This document shows positions 13,830 to 22,124 of a stretch of DNA of 64,000 bases, one piece after another. Positions within the stretch are counted from its first letter, which is position 1; the number at the start of each line of letters is the position of its first letter. Source of the stretch: an uncultured Gemmatimonadota bacterium (lineage in GTDB: Bacteria > Gemmatimonadota > Gemmatimonadetes > Gemmatimonadales > Gemmatimonadaceae). The stretch spans positions 19,333-83,332 of the forward strand of contig CADEFN010000011.1 in assembly GCA_902826615.1 (NCBI GenBank). Reading direction: 5' to 3'. Below the pieces are notes generated by a model. It was given only the letters and a program-made list of their open reading frames with translations. It was not told the DNA's origin and searched no databases. The translations under genes and the position numbers were made by a program.

Positions 13830-15056
13830 ATGCGCAAGGCACTGCTCTCGGTGCTGCTGCTGGTCGGCGTCGCGCTGACCTCTCTCACCGTGTTCTCGTG
13901 GCTGGAGCCCGGGACCCCACTGTCAGCCGCGGTGTGCAACACGACGGTCCCCCGGGGAGCGATCGCCCCAGCCGTGCCGGAGTGGTGCGCGCAGCCGCTC
14001 GGGGCGATCGACGACACGCACGTCGAGGCCGCCAACGCGTGGCTCGACGACTTCAACCACGGCGACCAGCACGCCGCCATGGGTGGCCCGTCCGACGCCT
14101 ACCAGATCAACAACATCGGCGTCCCGGACGCGATCTTCTTCCGGCACAACGACCACTGGATGGTCGACCAGCAGGGGCCGACCGATCAGGGCCACTCGAT
14201 GATGCGGCCCAAGCGCACCTTCACCCGGCAGCCCGACGGCTCCCTCGTTGTCGAGGTGGAGGTGGCGGACGCGGGCGGCGGCCCGGACGTGTGGCCGGAG
14301 GTGACCGTAACGCACGGGGCCTCCCCGACGACCAACGACCTCTACACGTACGAGGCGTTCGGGGACTCCCAGACGTTCGGGTGCCGGTTGCAGGAGGGCG
14401 GGTTCCCGATCTGCGAGTACCGCCGCAACGGCGGGCGCGTGTTCGAGGCGTCGTTCTTCCAGACGGACCACGCGGCTACGTCCTTCGGAGGCTACCCGGA
14501 GGCGGCGCCGGGCGCGTGGCGCACCTGCAACGCCACGCAGGACCCCGACGTGCTCTGCCGCAACACGTTCCGTCTGACGCTGCGCGACACCTCGTTCCGC
14601 ATCGACGTGAATGGGCAGCGCTTCTTCGAGCAGACCGGTGTGCCGAGCATGGCGGGGTTGCTGGGCAGCCCCATGTACGTCTACCAGTCGAACAGCCTCT
14701 GGCGCGTCGGCGGGATCGTGTTCCGCTCCCACTGGGACCACTTCGCCGTGAACCCGGCGCTTATCGGTGACGTGACGCCGACGCCAACCACCACGGTGAC
14801 GCCGACGCCGACCGTCGTCCCCACCCCCACGCCCACCGCGACGGGAACGCCCAGTGCCACTCCTACGGCGAGTCCGACGCCGAGCCCGACGGCTACTCCG
14901 ACGCCTACGGGCACTCCGACGGCTACCGTGACGGCCACCCCCACGGCCACGCCGACGCCGCGGCTCTGCCGGGTGCGCGGCTCCAAGCCGGTGGGTGAGA
15001 CGGGATGGACGACCGAGCGGTGGTACCTCGTGGACTGCGCCATCTTCAAGAACTAG
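13830..15056 (+). CDS. secreted or virion protein with signal peptide, lectin-like domain and Pro/Thr linker, 408 aa
   Basis: ATG at 13830 follows CGGAGG; the longer upstream frame is rejected. Residues 1-25 are a hydrophobic export signal (RKALLSVLLLVGVALTSL). A globular part with several Trp and Cys residues resembles secreted beta-sandwich proteins (DDFNHG near residue 70, DHWMVDQQGP near 110, CRLQEGGFPICEY near 190). About residues 314-378 form a (P/T)-rich linker with PTPT repeats, followed by a short Cys-containing end (LCRVRG...VDCAIF). Such linkers are common in exported Chloroflexota proteins; host origin is an inference. Role unknown. Confidence 0.8.
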   Translation: MRKALLSVLLLVGVALTSLTVFSWLEPGTPLSAAVCNTTVPRGAIAPAVPEWCAQPLGAIDDTHVEAANAWLDDFNHGDQHAAMGGPSDAYQINNIGVPDAIFFRHNDHWMVDQQGPTDQGHSMMRPKRTFTRQPDGSLVVEVEVADAGGGPDVWPEVTVTHGASPTTNDLYTYEAFGDSQTFGCRLQEGGFPICEYRRNGGRVFEASFFQTDHAATSFGGYPEAAPGAWRTCNATQDPDVLCRNTFRLTLRDTSFRIDVNGQRFFEQTGVPSMAGLLGSPMYVYQSNSLWRVGGIVFRSHWDHFAVNPALIGDVTPTPTTTVTPTPTVVPTPTPTATGTPSATPTASPTPSPTATPTPTGTPTATVTATPTATPTPRLCRVRGSKPVGETGWTTERWYLVDCAIFKN

Positions 15057-15081
15057 CCCGGGAGGGCTGACGGGACCTCGC

Positions 15082-15106
15082 GAGGGGCGGCGGCAGGCCG
15101 CCCCTC
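15082..15106 (+). terminator. GC-rich hairpin terminator candidate
   Basis: GAGGGGCGGC (15082-15091) pairs perfectly with GCCGCCCCTC (15097-15106) around GGCAG, 25 bases after the stop of the secreted protein gene. There is no T tract. Confidence 0.55.
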
Positions 15107-15133
15107 TGCGCGTCCGGGGGGTACTCTCCGTCC

Positions 15134-16333
15134 ATGCCTGAGCTTCGCTACTACGTCACCCCACTGCTCGTCGGCAGGCTCCACGGGAACGGCCCTCCGC
15201 ACCGTACCCACCCGTTCTGGCGCTCGCGCCTCAACCCGGATGGCGCGCCCGCGGCGCGAGTGGGAATCATGCCCTTCGGGGCATCGAGCGTGGGCCTCCT
15301 CGCCGTCATCGCCGAGGTGCCCGAGTTGGAGGCGTTCGGCGCGCAGGCGGTGGAGGTGGGAAGCGGGCGGATCGGGGTGACCGGGCGCTCTCGCATCCGC
15401 GCGGTGCTGGGGGACGACCTGCTCCCACCGGGACTCTCGATCGCGGACGGCGGGACCGACGCACTGCGCTCGCTGGGCAAGGTCGCGCAACTGGCGCAGC
15501 GGGCACACGGGCAGTTCCAGCGCGAGCTTGCTGTCGCCGACCGGACGCGCTTCGCGGATCTCGGTGGGCGGTGGGCAGCGCTCCGGGACGAGCCGGACGC
15601 GCGTGTGCGCCTCGACGCTGCGCTCGCTCTCTGGGGTGACCGGGACCTCCTGATCGGCGGGGTGCATCTCGGGATCGGGCCGCGCATCCGTGGTGGCGCG
15701 CTGCCGTTTACCGATGCCTTCACCAACACGAACGGGACGGACCTGTCCGACCACAACGTCCTGTGGGTGCCTACCGATGGCGTCGACTGGACGATCCAGT
15801 CCAATCAGGCGCAGGTCCCCGGCACCGACACGGTTCGCCTCATGTACTGGGACGAGACGTGGGACGACGACCAGTACGTCGGCCTCGATGCCTCGCTGGA
15901 CGGCAACTACTCGCAGGGTCCTGCCGTGCGCTTGCAGGCGTCGGGTATCAACGGGCAGACGTTGCAGGTGGAGTTCTCCTCGGGCGTCTACCTGTCCGAG
16001 TACGTGTCCGGCACGGGCACGGACCTCGACTCGTTCGTGGTGTTCCCCGGGACACCCTACGCGCTGGAGTTGCGCGTCGAGGGGGCAAACTACGAGGGGC
16101 TGGTGGGCTCGCCGCTCGTTTCGGAGCTTGCCGCCACGGACTCGACCTACACGTCCGGCAAGGGTGGGATCTCGGGCTACTGGGACGGCAACGGATCGGT
16201 GCTGGTCCGCATCGACAACGCCTACGGCGGGAACATCGCCGGGGCCGTGCGCGCGCTCACCGCCTTCCGCTGGCGCAATGACGACGGCGACGAGGACGCG
16301 GCCACGTGGCTCCGCGCTGAGAACACCAACTGA
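15134..16333 (+). CDS. phage structural protein with C-terminal jelly-roll-like half, 399 aa
   Basis: ATG at 15134. The N-terminal half (PELRYYVTPLLVG, later RIGVTGRSRIRAVLGDDLLP) looks like a small virion-associated domain. From about residue 190 (PFTDAFTNTNGTDLSDHN) the sequence resembles LamG-type concanavalin beta-sandwiches, with aromatic pairs and DGNGSVLVRIDNAYGG. Such domains bind carbohydrate. It overlaps the next gene by one base (TGATG) and is probably a minor virion or decoration protein. Confidence 0.7.
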   Translation: MPELRYYVTPLLVGRLHGNGPPHRTHPFWRSRLNPDGAPAARVGIMPFGASSVGLLAVIAEVPELEAFGAQAVEVGSGRIGVTGRSRIRAVLGDDLLPPGLSIADGGTDALRSLGKVAQLAQRAHGQFQRELAVADRTRFADLGGRWAALRDEPDARVRLDAALALWGDRDLLIGGVHLGIGPRIRGGALPFTDAFTNTNGTDLSDHNVLWVPTDGVDWTIQSNQAQVPGTDTVRLMYWDETWDDDQYVGLDASLDGNYSQGPAVRLQASGINGQTLQVEFSSGVYLSEYVSGTGTDLDSFVVFPGTPYALELRVEGANYEGLVGSPLVSELAATDSTYTSGKGGISGYWDGNGSVLVRIDNAYGGNIAGAVRALTAFRWRNDDGDEDAATWLRAENTN

Positions 16334-18918
16334 TGGTCGCCGTACCTGTCTCTACGCCGGTCCGTATCCGCTTCGGGACCGAGATCACCGGAGCGGACCC
16401 GCCGTCTGAGGCGTTCGCCTGCCAGTGGCGCCCCGCCTCCGGGGTGTGGGCGCTCCTCGGGAAGCGCATCCTCCCGACCGTCCTGAGTGTCACGCCCACC
16501 TCGGACAACACGGACGGCACCAGCGTCGCCGTGAACATGCCCGCCACGGTGAACGCGGGCGACCTGCTGATCATGCTCGTCTCCAAGGACGGCACGGGCG
16601 CGATCTCCGACGTGACGGACTGGACGGCCCTCTGGGCCTCGTCGTCCTCCGGGGCCAGCAACTTCCGCGCCTTCGCGAAGAGCGCCGTCGGCAACGAGGA
16701 CGGTACGACCGTCTCCGTCTCCTTCGGGGCTGCCTCCGAGACGGCTGCCGCGCAGGTGATCCGCATTCAGGCGGGCACGTGGACGGGGACCATCGGGGAC
16801 ATTCAGGTCGGCACGACCGCGACGGGCACGTCCAACAGCCCCAACCCGCCCTCCGTCACCCCGGCGTCCACGATGGTCGCGTTGGCGATCGCCTGCTACG
16901 GAGCGGACGACGACGACGATGCCTCCGCCTACCCGTACAGCGACGGCACCAACACGTACACGGAGTCGGGCACCGGCACCGCCTCCTGCTCGGTCGGTTC
17001 CTCCACGACCGGTGTGGACACGGGCTCGGCGGTCGACCCCGGCACGTTCACGATGGCAGCGTCGGAGGAGTGGGCGGCCCAGACGATCATCGTCCCCGGC
17101 GCACTCCCCTGCGTGGAGCTTGCCGCCTCCTCGCACATCACGGCGTCCGGCGAGAACACGACGGAGCAACTGACCACCACGACGGGCACGTTCGTCGGCG
17201 GGCGGATCTCCGACGACGAGAACCCGGCGGATGCGGTCGACGTGGGCGAGGGCGTCCGCGAGGACGAGTTCTCCATCCGCCTGACCGGCAACGCGGTCGG
17301 TGGCGTGGTGTACGAACTGCGGCTGGTCCTCTCGGACGGGACCGCCTTCGACACCTACGACGTGACGCCGCTGATCACGCTCGCGCAGGTGGGGAGCGGC
17401 ACACCCTCCCTGCCATCGCTCGTCGCCTCCGGGGCGGGTGACCACACCGGCGCCGGGGCGATCGAGGGCGACGGCGCCCCGACGCTGCCCTCGCTGCTGT
17501 CCGCCGGGACGGGCGTCATGCAGCCCTCCGGTACGGGCGCGCCCGTGGCGCCCTCGCTCGTGGCCGCGGGCGCCGCGCTGCACGCGCAGTCCGCGAGCGG
17601 CGCCGCCACGCTGCCGGGCCTCACCGCCTCGGGTAGCGGCGTCATGCAGCCAAGCGGTTCCGGCGACCCTGCCCTCGGCGCACTGTCCGCCGCGGGCACC
17701 GGGGTCAACACGTTCCCCGGGTCGGGCGCGGGCACGCTCGGCGCGCTCACCGCCTCCGGCTCCGCCGTGATGCACCCGGATGGCGCCGGGGCGCCGGTGC
17801 TCCCGGGCATCGGTTCCGCCGGGGTAGGCGTTCACGCGCAGGCCGCCGCCGGAGATCCGACGCTCCCGGGGCTCACCGCCTCGGGCGCCGCCGTCATGGT
17901 CCCCGAGGGAGACGGCGCCTCCACGCTGCCCTCGCTGCTCGCTGCGGGCACCGCCCTCATGCAGCCCAGTGGGGCGGGCGACCCGACGCTTCCCTCCCTC
18001 GTCTCCGGGGCGGAGGCGACAAGCGGCTTCTCGTCCACCGGAGCGGCCACACTCTCGGGCCTCACGGCGTCCGGCTCGGCCCTCATGCAGCCCAGTGGGG
18101 CGGGCGACCCGACGCTGCCGGGCCTCACGGCGTCCGGGTCGGCCCTCCAGACGCACGCGGCGTCGGGCGCCCCCACGCTGCCCCCGCTGCTCGCAGCAGG
18201 CGTCGGGCTCATGCCCGCGGACGGCGCCGGGGACGCCACACTCCCCGCACTCCTCGCCGCCGGGAGTGGCGCGCAGGTGTTCACGTCGAGCGGGGACGCC
18301 ACGCTTCCCGCGCTCGTCGCGGACGGTGCGGGGGAGCAGGCCAGCGGGATCCCGGAGGGGGACGGCGACGCCACCCTCCCCGGCATGACCGCCTCCGGGG
18401 CGGGCATCCAGCACCCCCGGGGCGCAGGCGCCGGGACGCTCCCGGGCATGTCCGGATCAGGCAGTGGGTTTACGCCCATCACGCAGCAGCCCGCCGCACC
18501 CGTGGCCGGTGGCTGGCAGGGACGCGGCTACACGCGCCAGCCGGAGCCCTACCCCCTGCCCGCCCCGCGGATCGCCTCCGGCGGCGGGCGCCTCGCTGCT
18601 CTCGGGGCGCGTGGGGCCGGAGCGAGCGTCAAGCCACGGCGCGACGGGGCGGTCGCCGCCTACCTGCCCGGCCTGACGGCCTCAGGGGCCGCTCACCTCG
18701 CTGCGGACGCCAACGGGGCGGTAGCACTGCCCGCGATGTTCTCGGGCGGTCAGGGTGGCGTCACGTGGCCCCAGCGCCCGCGCGCGGGGACGCCGATCCT
18801 GTCCGGGGGCGGCACGGCTCTCGTCACCGAGTGGCCCCCCGAGGTGCTGGAGCGCCGCCGGGTGATCGCGCAGGAGGACGAGGAACTGCTGGCCCTCATC
18901 ATGAGCGGGGCGATCTAG
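16333..18918 (+). CDS. large repeat-containing virion protein, 861 aa
   Basis: ATG at 16333 overlaps the previous stop. Residues 1-350 form two beta-rich domains (a segment with NTDGTSVAVNMPATVNAGD looks like a phage adhesin beta-sandwich). Residues 357-713 are about 17 copies of a unit normally 21 residues long, consensus near (D/A)PTLPGLTASGSALMQPSGAG. The C-terminal 150 residues are Pro/Arg-rich and then helical (VLERRRVIAQEDEELLALI). The regular repeats suggest an elongated fibre-like stalk. The same repeat occurs in the 46333-47865 protein. Confidence 0.85.
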   Translation: MVAVPVSTPVRIRFGTEITGADPPSEAFACQWRPASGVWALLGKRILPTVLSVTPTSDNTDGTSVAVNMPATVNAGDLLIMLVSKDGTGAISDVTDWTALWASSSSGASNFRAFAKSAVGNEDGTTVSVSFGAASETAAAQVIRIQAGTWTGTIGDIQVGTTATGTSNSPNPPSVTPASTMVALAIACYGADDDDDASAYPYSDGTNTYTESGTGTASCSVGSSTTGVDTGSAVDPGTFTMAASEEWAAQTIIVPGALPCVELAASSHITASGENTTEQLTTTTGTFVGGRISDDENPADAVDVGEGVREDEFSIRLTGNAVGGVVYELRLVLSDGTAFDTYDVTPLITLAQVGSGTPSLPSLVASGAGDHTGAGAIEGDGAPTLPSLLSAGTGVMQPSGTGAPVAPSLVAAGAALHAQSASGAATLPGLTASGSGVMQPSGSGDPALGALSAAGTGVNTFPGSGAGTLGALTASGSAVMHPDGAGAPVLPGIGSAGVGVHAQAAAGDPTLPGLTASGAAVMVPEGDGASTLPSLLAAGTALMQPSGAGDPTLPSLVSGAEATSGFSSTGAATLSGLTASGSALMQPSGAGDPTLPGLTASGSALQTHAASGAPTLPPLLAAGVGLMPADGAGDATLPALLAAGSGAQVFTSSGDATLPALVADGAGEQASGIPEGDGDATLPGMTASGAGIQHPRGAGAGTLPGMSGSGSGFTPITQQPAAPVAGGWQGRGYTRQPEPYPLPAPRIASGGGRLAALGARGAGASVKPRRDGAVAAYLPGLTASGAAHLAADANGAVALPAMFSGGQGGVTWPQRPRAGTPILSGGGTALVTEWPPEVLERRRVIAQEDEELLALIMSGAI
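17401..18471 (+). repeat. tandem 63-bp coding repeats, about 17 copies
   Basis: The period is 21 codons (63 bases) in nearly every copy, with two longer units near each end. Copies are diverged in codons but keep TLPxLxASG. Two copies at about 17950 and 18085 share an almost identical DNA run, suggesting recent duplication or conversion. Confidence 0.85.
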
Positions 18919-18921
18919 CCG

Positions 18922-19707
18922 GTGGACCTCACGCTCGTCCTCTACGACGACTCGTTCTGGCGGTCCTTCCGGGACGCGCTCGTGCGCCGTGCCCGCCCCC
19001 TCTTCCGCGAAGTGTTCCTCGTCGGGGCCGCGCTGGGCGCCAACGAGGAACCTGCCGCGATCTCCGCCGTGAAGAGCGCGTCCGCGCTGGGGACGCTGAT
19101 CGGCCTCGCCGCCGACCTCCCCGCCGTGGAGCTTGCCGCCATCCTCTACAAAGCGGGCGACTACCCGGGCGTCTCCGACTTCCAGCCGGAGCCGGGGCCG
19201 GACGGCCTCACCGTCCTCCCATTCGACTTCGAGGCGATCGCCGCCGCGAGCGACCAGATCATCGACGCCTACACGGACCGGTGGTGGCTCGCGCTGGAGG
19301 ACACGACGCGCGAGGGCCTGCGCCGCGTGATCCGCCGCGCCGCCGACGAGGGGCTGACGATCGAGCAGGTGATGCGCGAGATCGAGCCCATGTTCGGCAA
19401 GACGCGGGCGCAGCGGATCGCCGTCTCGGAGGTCACCAACCTGCTCGGGCAGGGCGCGCAGGAGACGTACCGGCAGGCTGGCTTCGGCGCGTGGATCTGG
19501 CGCACCGTCCGGGACGCCCGCGTCGACCCCGTGTGCGCCAAGCTCGCCGTCGACTCCGACCCCATGCACGGCGGGACGCCGTTCCCGATGACGCGGCAGT
19601 TCGAGCGGGCGCACGTGGGATGCCGCTGCTGGCCCGTCCCGGCGGGAGACGTGATCCCCAACGCCGCTACCGGGGCGGGGCCGTCACCGTCGTTCGGTTT
19701 CCCATAG
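18922..19707 (+). CDS. Mu F-like minor head (head morphogenesis) protein, 261 aa
   Basis: GTG at 18922 starts 4 bases after the previous stop. The C-terminal third has the family signature: helix RAQRIAVSEVTNLLGQGAQE, then WIWRTVRDARVDPVCA and the closing HVGCRCWPVP, which carries the metal-binding Cys/His residues. The N-terminal part is helical. These proteins act in capsid assembly and are normally encoded next to the portal; here 10 kb of accessory genes intervene. It overlaps the convergent minus operon by 24 bases. Confidence 0.88.
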   Translation: MDLTLVLYDDSFWRSFRDALVRRARPLFREVFLVGAALGANEEPAAISAVKSASALGTLIGLAADLPAVELAAILYKAGDYPGVSDFQPEPGPDGLTVLPFDFEAIAAASDQIIDAYTDRWWLALEDTTREGLRRVIRRAADEGLTIEQVMREIEPMFGKTRAQRIAVSEVTNLLGQGAQETYRQAGFGAWIWRTVRDARVDPVCAKLAVDSDPMHGGTPFPMTRQFERAHVGCRCWPVPAGDVIPNAATGAGPSPSFGFP

Positions 19708-19992
19708 GCGGCGCAGCAGGTCCCGCACCGCGCGGGCCGCCTCGGCCTGCTCGGGCGTCGGTGGTCCCTCGTGGTAGGGCACCCATTCGGCGTGTACGCG
19801 GCGGTTGTTGCAGAGGCCGTGGGCGCCGACCACGCGGTACCCGGACCCGGCGCGCCGGACGTGCTCGCGGGTCAGCCCCGTGGGGTCCCGGGGCGTCCCC
19901 CGGTACTCTCGCCCGCACCACCAGCAGTGTGCGCTCCAGCAGACGCGGCAGAGCGCGTGGGCCTTTTCCTTGCGGACGCCGCGGTGCTTCAC
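19684..19992 (-). CDS. HNH-like zinc protein, 102 aa
   Basis: GTG at 19992 overlaps the upstream stop (GTGA). CRVC, CWWCG, TREHV and AHGLCNNRRV match the small phage HNH-like fold, in which two CxxC pairs bind zinc and the H/N residues form the active site. The C-terminus is a charged helix. It is the last gene of an eight-gene minus-strand operon. Nuclease activity is likely by family but not certain. Confidence 0.75.
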   Translation of the reverse strand: MKHRGVRKEKAHALCRVCWSAHCWWCGREYRGTPRDPTGLTREHVRRAGSGYRVVGAHGLCNNRRVHAEWVPYHEGPPTPEQAEAARAVRDLLRRLWETERR

Positions 19993-20120
19993 CCCCGCGA
20001 GCGGGGGAGCGCTTCGGGGTGAGCCTTACTCCAGCAGGTGTAGTGCCAGCAGGGGGAGCCGGTGTGCGCCGGGTGCTCGTAGTCAAAGGGCTCGCCGCAC
20101 CCGGCGCACCGGCACTTCAC
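19989..20120 (-). CDS. small zinc-ribbon protein, 43 aa
   Basis: GTG at 20120 overlaps the stop of the upstream gene and its own stop overlaps the next start. CRCAGCG and a later CWHYTC give a compact Cys-rich module. Existence rests on the perfect coupling and cysteine spacing. Confidence 0.65.
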   Translation of the reverse strand: MKCRCAGCGEPFDYEHPAHTGSPCWHYTCWSKAHPEALPRSRG

Positions 20121-20413
20121 AGTCGCACTGTTTCCGCACCCCCCGGGTACGTGATCTGGACCACGATCCCCGGCCACTCTACCCAGAGCGCACGCGTGTC
20201 GCGAGTGGAGATGAGCGCGGCGTGGTCACCGTCGTGCGCATGGAACCGCACGCATTCGGCGTCGCCCCGCCGCGACCCGCACTGCTCCCGAGGGCGGGCC
20301 ATCGGTCCACACCGGACGCACTCAAGCGTGTGCGTTCCGTAGCGATGCCGCCGGTTGCCCGCCCGTGAGTGCCCGCATGGCAGGGACCGCTCCACCGTGC
20401 GCTCGGTCGTCAT
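20117..20413 (-). CDS. Cys/His-rich protein, 98 aa
   Basis: ATG at 20413 overlaps the previous stop (TGATG). CGHS and CVRCG near residues 13 and 32, then CGSRRGDAECVRFHAHDGDH, provide two probable metal sites; the second resembles a phage pattern in which C...C...H..H repeats. A C-terminal beta hairpin (WVEWPGIVVQITYPG) follows. Confidence 0.75.
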   Translation of the reverse strand: MTTERTVERSLPCGHSRAGNRRHRYGTHTLECVRCGPMARPREQCGSRRGDAECVRFHAHDGDHAALISTRDTRALWVEWPGIVVQITYPGGAETVRL

Positions 20414-20601
20414 CACTCCGCCTCCGCCGCCTCCACGTCCTGCACGATGGGGGCGAGCTTGGTCAGTGTCAGCACCAGCCCCAGCGCACCCACCAGCAGG
20501 TAGGCCCAGTCGTGGACGAGCAGGCCGTACATGGTTAGCCCGCCCGTCACCGCCAGCGCGGAGGCGAACATGGCGTAGAGGGCGAGGACGACGAGGCTCA
20601 C
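20413..20601 (-). CDS. two-helix membrane protein, 62 aa
   Basis: GTG at 20601 overlaps the upstream stop. Two hydrophobic segments (SLVVLALYAMFASALAV and WAYLLVGALGLVLTL) are joined by a short turn, with an acidic C-terminus (DVEAAEAE). It resembles many small phage membrane proteins; function unknown. Confidence 0.75.
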   Translation of the reverse strand: MSLVVLALYAMFASALAVTGGLTMYGLLVHDWAYLLVGALGLVLTLTKLAPIVQDVEAAEAE

Positions 20602-20888
20602 GGGGTCACCGCCCGCACCCAGTCCTGCGCGAACTGGTCCATGTCGATGGCCCCCTGATACACGGTCTTGTCGTCCTCCCAGATCGTCAGCGTCAGCCAC
20701 TTCGACCCCATGCCCGCACCGGCATCCAGTTCGACCCGGCGATTGCCGGACGCCCCGGACAGCCACTGCACGCGGAAGCCGCAAACGATCAGGGATTCCA
20801 GTTCGCGGGCGTGGGCGATGACTTCCTTCTCCGGCGAGATGGAGTCGGTCGTGAGTTCCTTGCCGCCTATCGAGGCTCGTACGTTCAT
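20598..20888 (-). CDS. hypothetical protein, 96 aa
   Basis: ATG at 20888 overlaps the upstream stop (ATGA). The sequence alternates helix (EKEVIAHARELESLIVCGF) and beta strands (RRVELDAGAG, WLTLTIWEDD). No family recognised; it is part of the minus operon. Confidence 0.78.
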   Translation of the reverse strand: MNVRASIGGKELTTDSISPEKEVIAHARELESLIVCGFRVQWLSGASGNRRVELDAGAGMGSKWLTLTIWEDDKTVYQGAIDMDQFAQDWVRAVTP

Positions 20889-21145
20889 CGTGTCACCGCT
20901 TCCAGTCGGAGCCCCATGTCCAGCCCGCAATACGTCACGCGGTGCCCGTTGACGAGCAGCACGCCACCCTCGCGGAACCGCGTCGCGCTCTCCGGGAGGT
21001 GGAGGCGTTCGATGTGCACCCGCCCGTTCCCGTGCCGGACGTTCACCCGCTCGTCAGGGTCGGCGTCGTCGTCCGCGTAGTACGCCACGTCGCAGCGGCG
21101 GCAGAGATCCGGTGGGTACTCTTCGGTCACGTTCTCCCACGTCAT
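20885..21145 (-). CDS. hypothetical protein, 86 aa
   Basis: ATG at 21145 follows GGAAGGACGA. CRRCDVAYY near residue 16 and one later Cys could form a metal site. The C-terminal half is beta-rich (RVHIERLHLPES, VLLVNGHRVTYCGL). Function unknown. Confidence 0.8.
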   Translation of the reverse strand: MTWENVTEEYPPDLCRRCDVAYYADDDADPDERVNVRHGNGRVHIERLHLPESATRFREGGVLLVNGHRVTYCGLDMGLRLEAVTR

Positions 21146-21230
21146 CGGTTTCGTCCTTCCAGTTCGCCGGGGGCGGGCCGTGCGCCGTACCCAACCCCCG
21201 GCGGCGGCAGCGTACCGCGCTGCTCGGAGC

Positions 21231-21659
21231 TTAGGCGACGCCTCGGATGCCAGCAGCGCAGAGCGGGCATCCCCGCATGCGCTCGGGGAGCCCCGCCGCA
21301 CGGCGGGCGCCCGGGTCGTGCTTCCCCTTGCGGTGGTCGTCGCTCCGCTTCTGGGCTAGGGCGCGCTGGCGTGCCTTGCGTGCCCGGCTGTCCGGGGTGC
21401 TGCGGTCGAAGAGCCGTTCGCGCTGCCCGGCGATCGCCGCGCTCACCTTGTCGGGGAGAATCAGCCGGGCGCGCCCGTCGTCATCGACGATCTGGAGGAA
21501 CGTCAGCACTCCCTCCTCGTGGCGCACGGATTGCACCACGTAGGTCGTCACGTTCCCCACGATGGGCAGGCTGTCCATCACCGTCGAGGGCCGGGTCATC
21601 CGGTGCCCCGGGAGCCCTTCGAGGGCTCCATAGATGCGGTCAAACTTGTCGGTGGTCAC
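21231..21659 (-). CDS. basic protein, 142 aa
   Basis: GTG at 21659 follows GGAAGGACGG. The first 80 residues are beta-rich (NVTTYVVQSVRHEEGVLTF, DGRARLILPD). The remainder is strongly basic (RARKARQRALAQKR, KGKHDPGAR) and ends with CPLC, a layout suited to nucleic-acid binding. No family assigned. Confidence 0.8.
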   Translation of the reverse strand: MTTDKFDRIYGALEGLPGHRMTRPSTVMDSLPIVGNVTTYVVQSVRHEEGVLTFLQIVDDDGRARLILPDKVSAAIAGQRERLFDRSTPDSRARKARQRALAQKRSDDHRKGKHDPGARRAAGLPERMRGCPLCAAGIRGVA

Positions 21660-21699
21660 GGTCCGTCCTTCCAGCACCCCTCACCGGGCGCATGTTCCC

Positions 21700-21954
21700 C
21701 TACTCGTCGTCGCAGGCGTTGCAGCCCGCCCCTGCGTCCGGGCAGGGCTCGTAGCCGTCCGCCAGCAGGCGGTGCAACTCTCGGGAGCCCAGCACGACTC
21801 GCACGTGGTTCTCCGTCCCCGCCCACACGTGGCCGCGTGGCGCGTAGGCGCGGTACTCGCGCCCGCTCCCGTGGAGATCGGCCACGTCCACCGATACCCC
21901 GTCGTCGAGGTCGAACGTGTCTCCAACAGTGCGCAGGTCCGGCAGGTTCACCAT
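21700..21954 (-). CDS. hypothetical acidic protein, 84 aa
   Basis: First gene of the minus operon; ATG at 21954 follows GAGGAAGGACGA, 44 bases downstream of the -10. The product is acidic and ends CPDAGAGCNACDDE, three cysteines that may bind a metal. Function unknown. Confidence 0.82.
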   Translation of the reverse strand: MVNLPDLRTVGDTFDLDDGVSVDVADLHGSGREYRAYAPRGHVWAGTENHVRVVLGSRELHRLLADGYEPCPDAGAGCNACDDE

Positions 21955-21970
21955 CGCCTCGTCCTTCCTC

Positions 21971-22026
21971 GGGGGCTCACTCCCCCCCAGCACACGGAGA
22001 CTAACATAGTGCCGCACGACTGTCAA
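21971..22026 (-). promoter_or_regulatory. minus-strand promoter and leader stem-loop of module 2
   Basis: Read on the minus strand: TTGACA (22026-22021), 17 bases, TAGTCT (22003-21998), then a stem GGGGG/CCCCC around AGTGAG (21986-21971) and the GGAAGGACGA leader of the gene at 21954. It is divergent from the plus-strand promoter and shares its operator. Confidence 0.75.
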
Positions 22027-22031
22027 CACAC

Positions 22032-22047
22032 CATGACAACATGGCAT
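22032..22047. promoter_or_regulatory. shared operator between divergent promoters
   Basis: CATGACAACATGGCAT lies midway, 5 bases from each -35 element. Read on the minus strand it matches TGCCAnnTTGTCATG, the element found beside the other promoters. The symmetric placement suggests that one bound regulator controls both directions. Confidence 0.65.
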
Positions 22048-22052
22048 GGTAG

Positions 22053-22106
22053 TTGACGAGGTGCACGCCAACCGTGTAGTCTCCGTGTGCGGCAGTGAGG
22101 CCGCGC
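22053..22106 (+). promoter_or_regulatory. plus-strand promoter and leader stem-loop of module 2
   Basis: TTGACG (22053-22058), 18 bases, TAGTCT (22077-22082). The leader stem is GUGCGGC/GCCGCGC (22087-22106) around AGTGAG. Compared with module 1, two stem positions have changed together, keeping the pairing. GGGAAGGACGA follows. Confidence 0.75.
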
Positions 22107-22124
22107 AAGGGAAGGACGAGCCCG

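Noticed and set aside
16222..18414. 730-codon minus-strand open frame opposite the repeat protein
   Set aside because: Composition is Arg/Gly/Ala-rich and follows the repeats of the plus-strand gene; no start context.
17401..18471. CRISPR-like array
   Set aside because: The repeats are diverged 63-base coding units in frame, without identical repeats and unique spacers.
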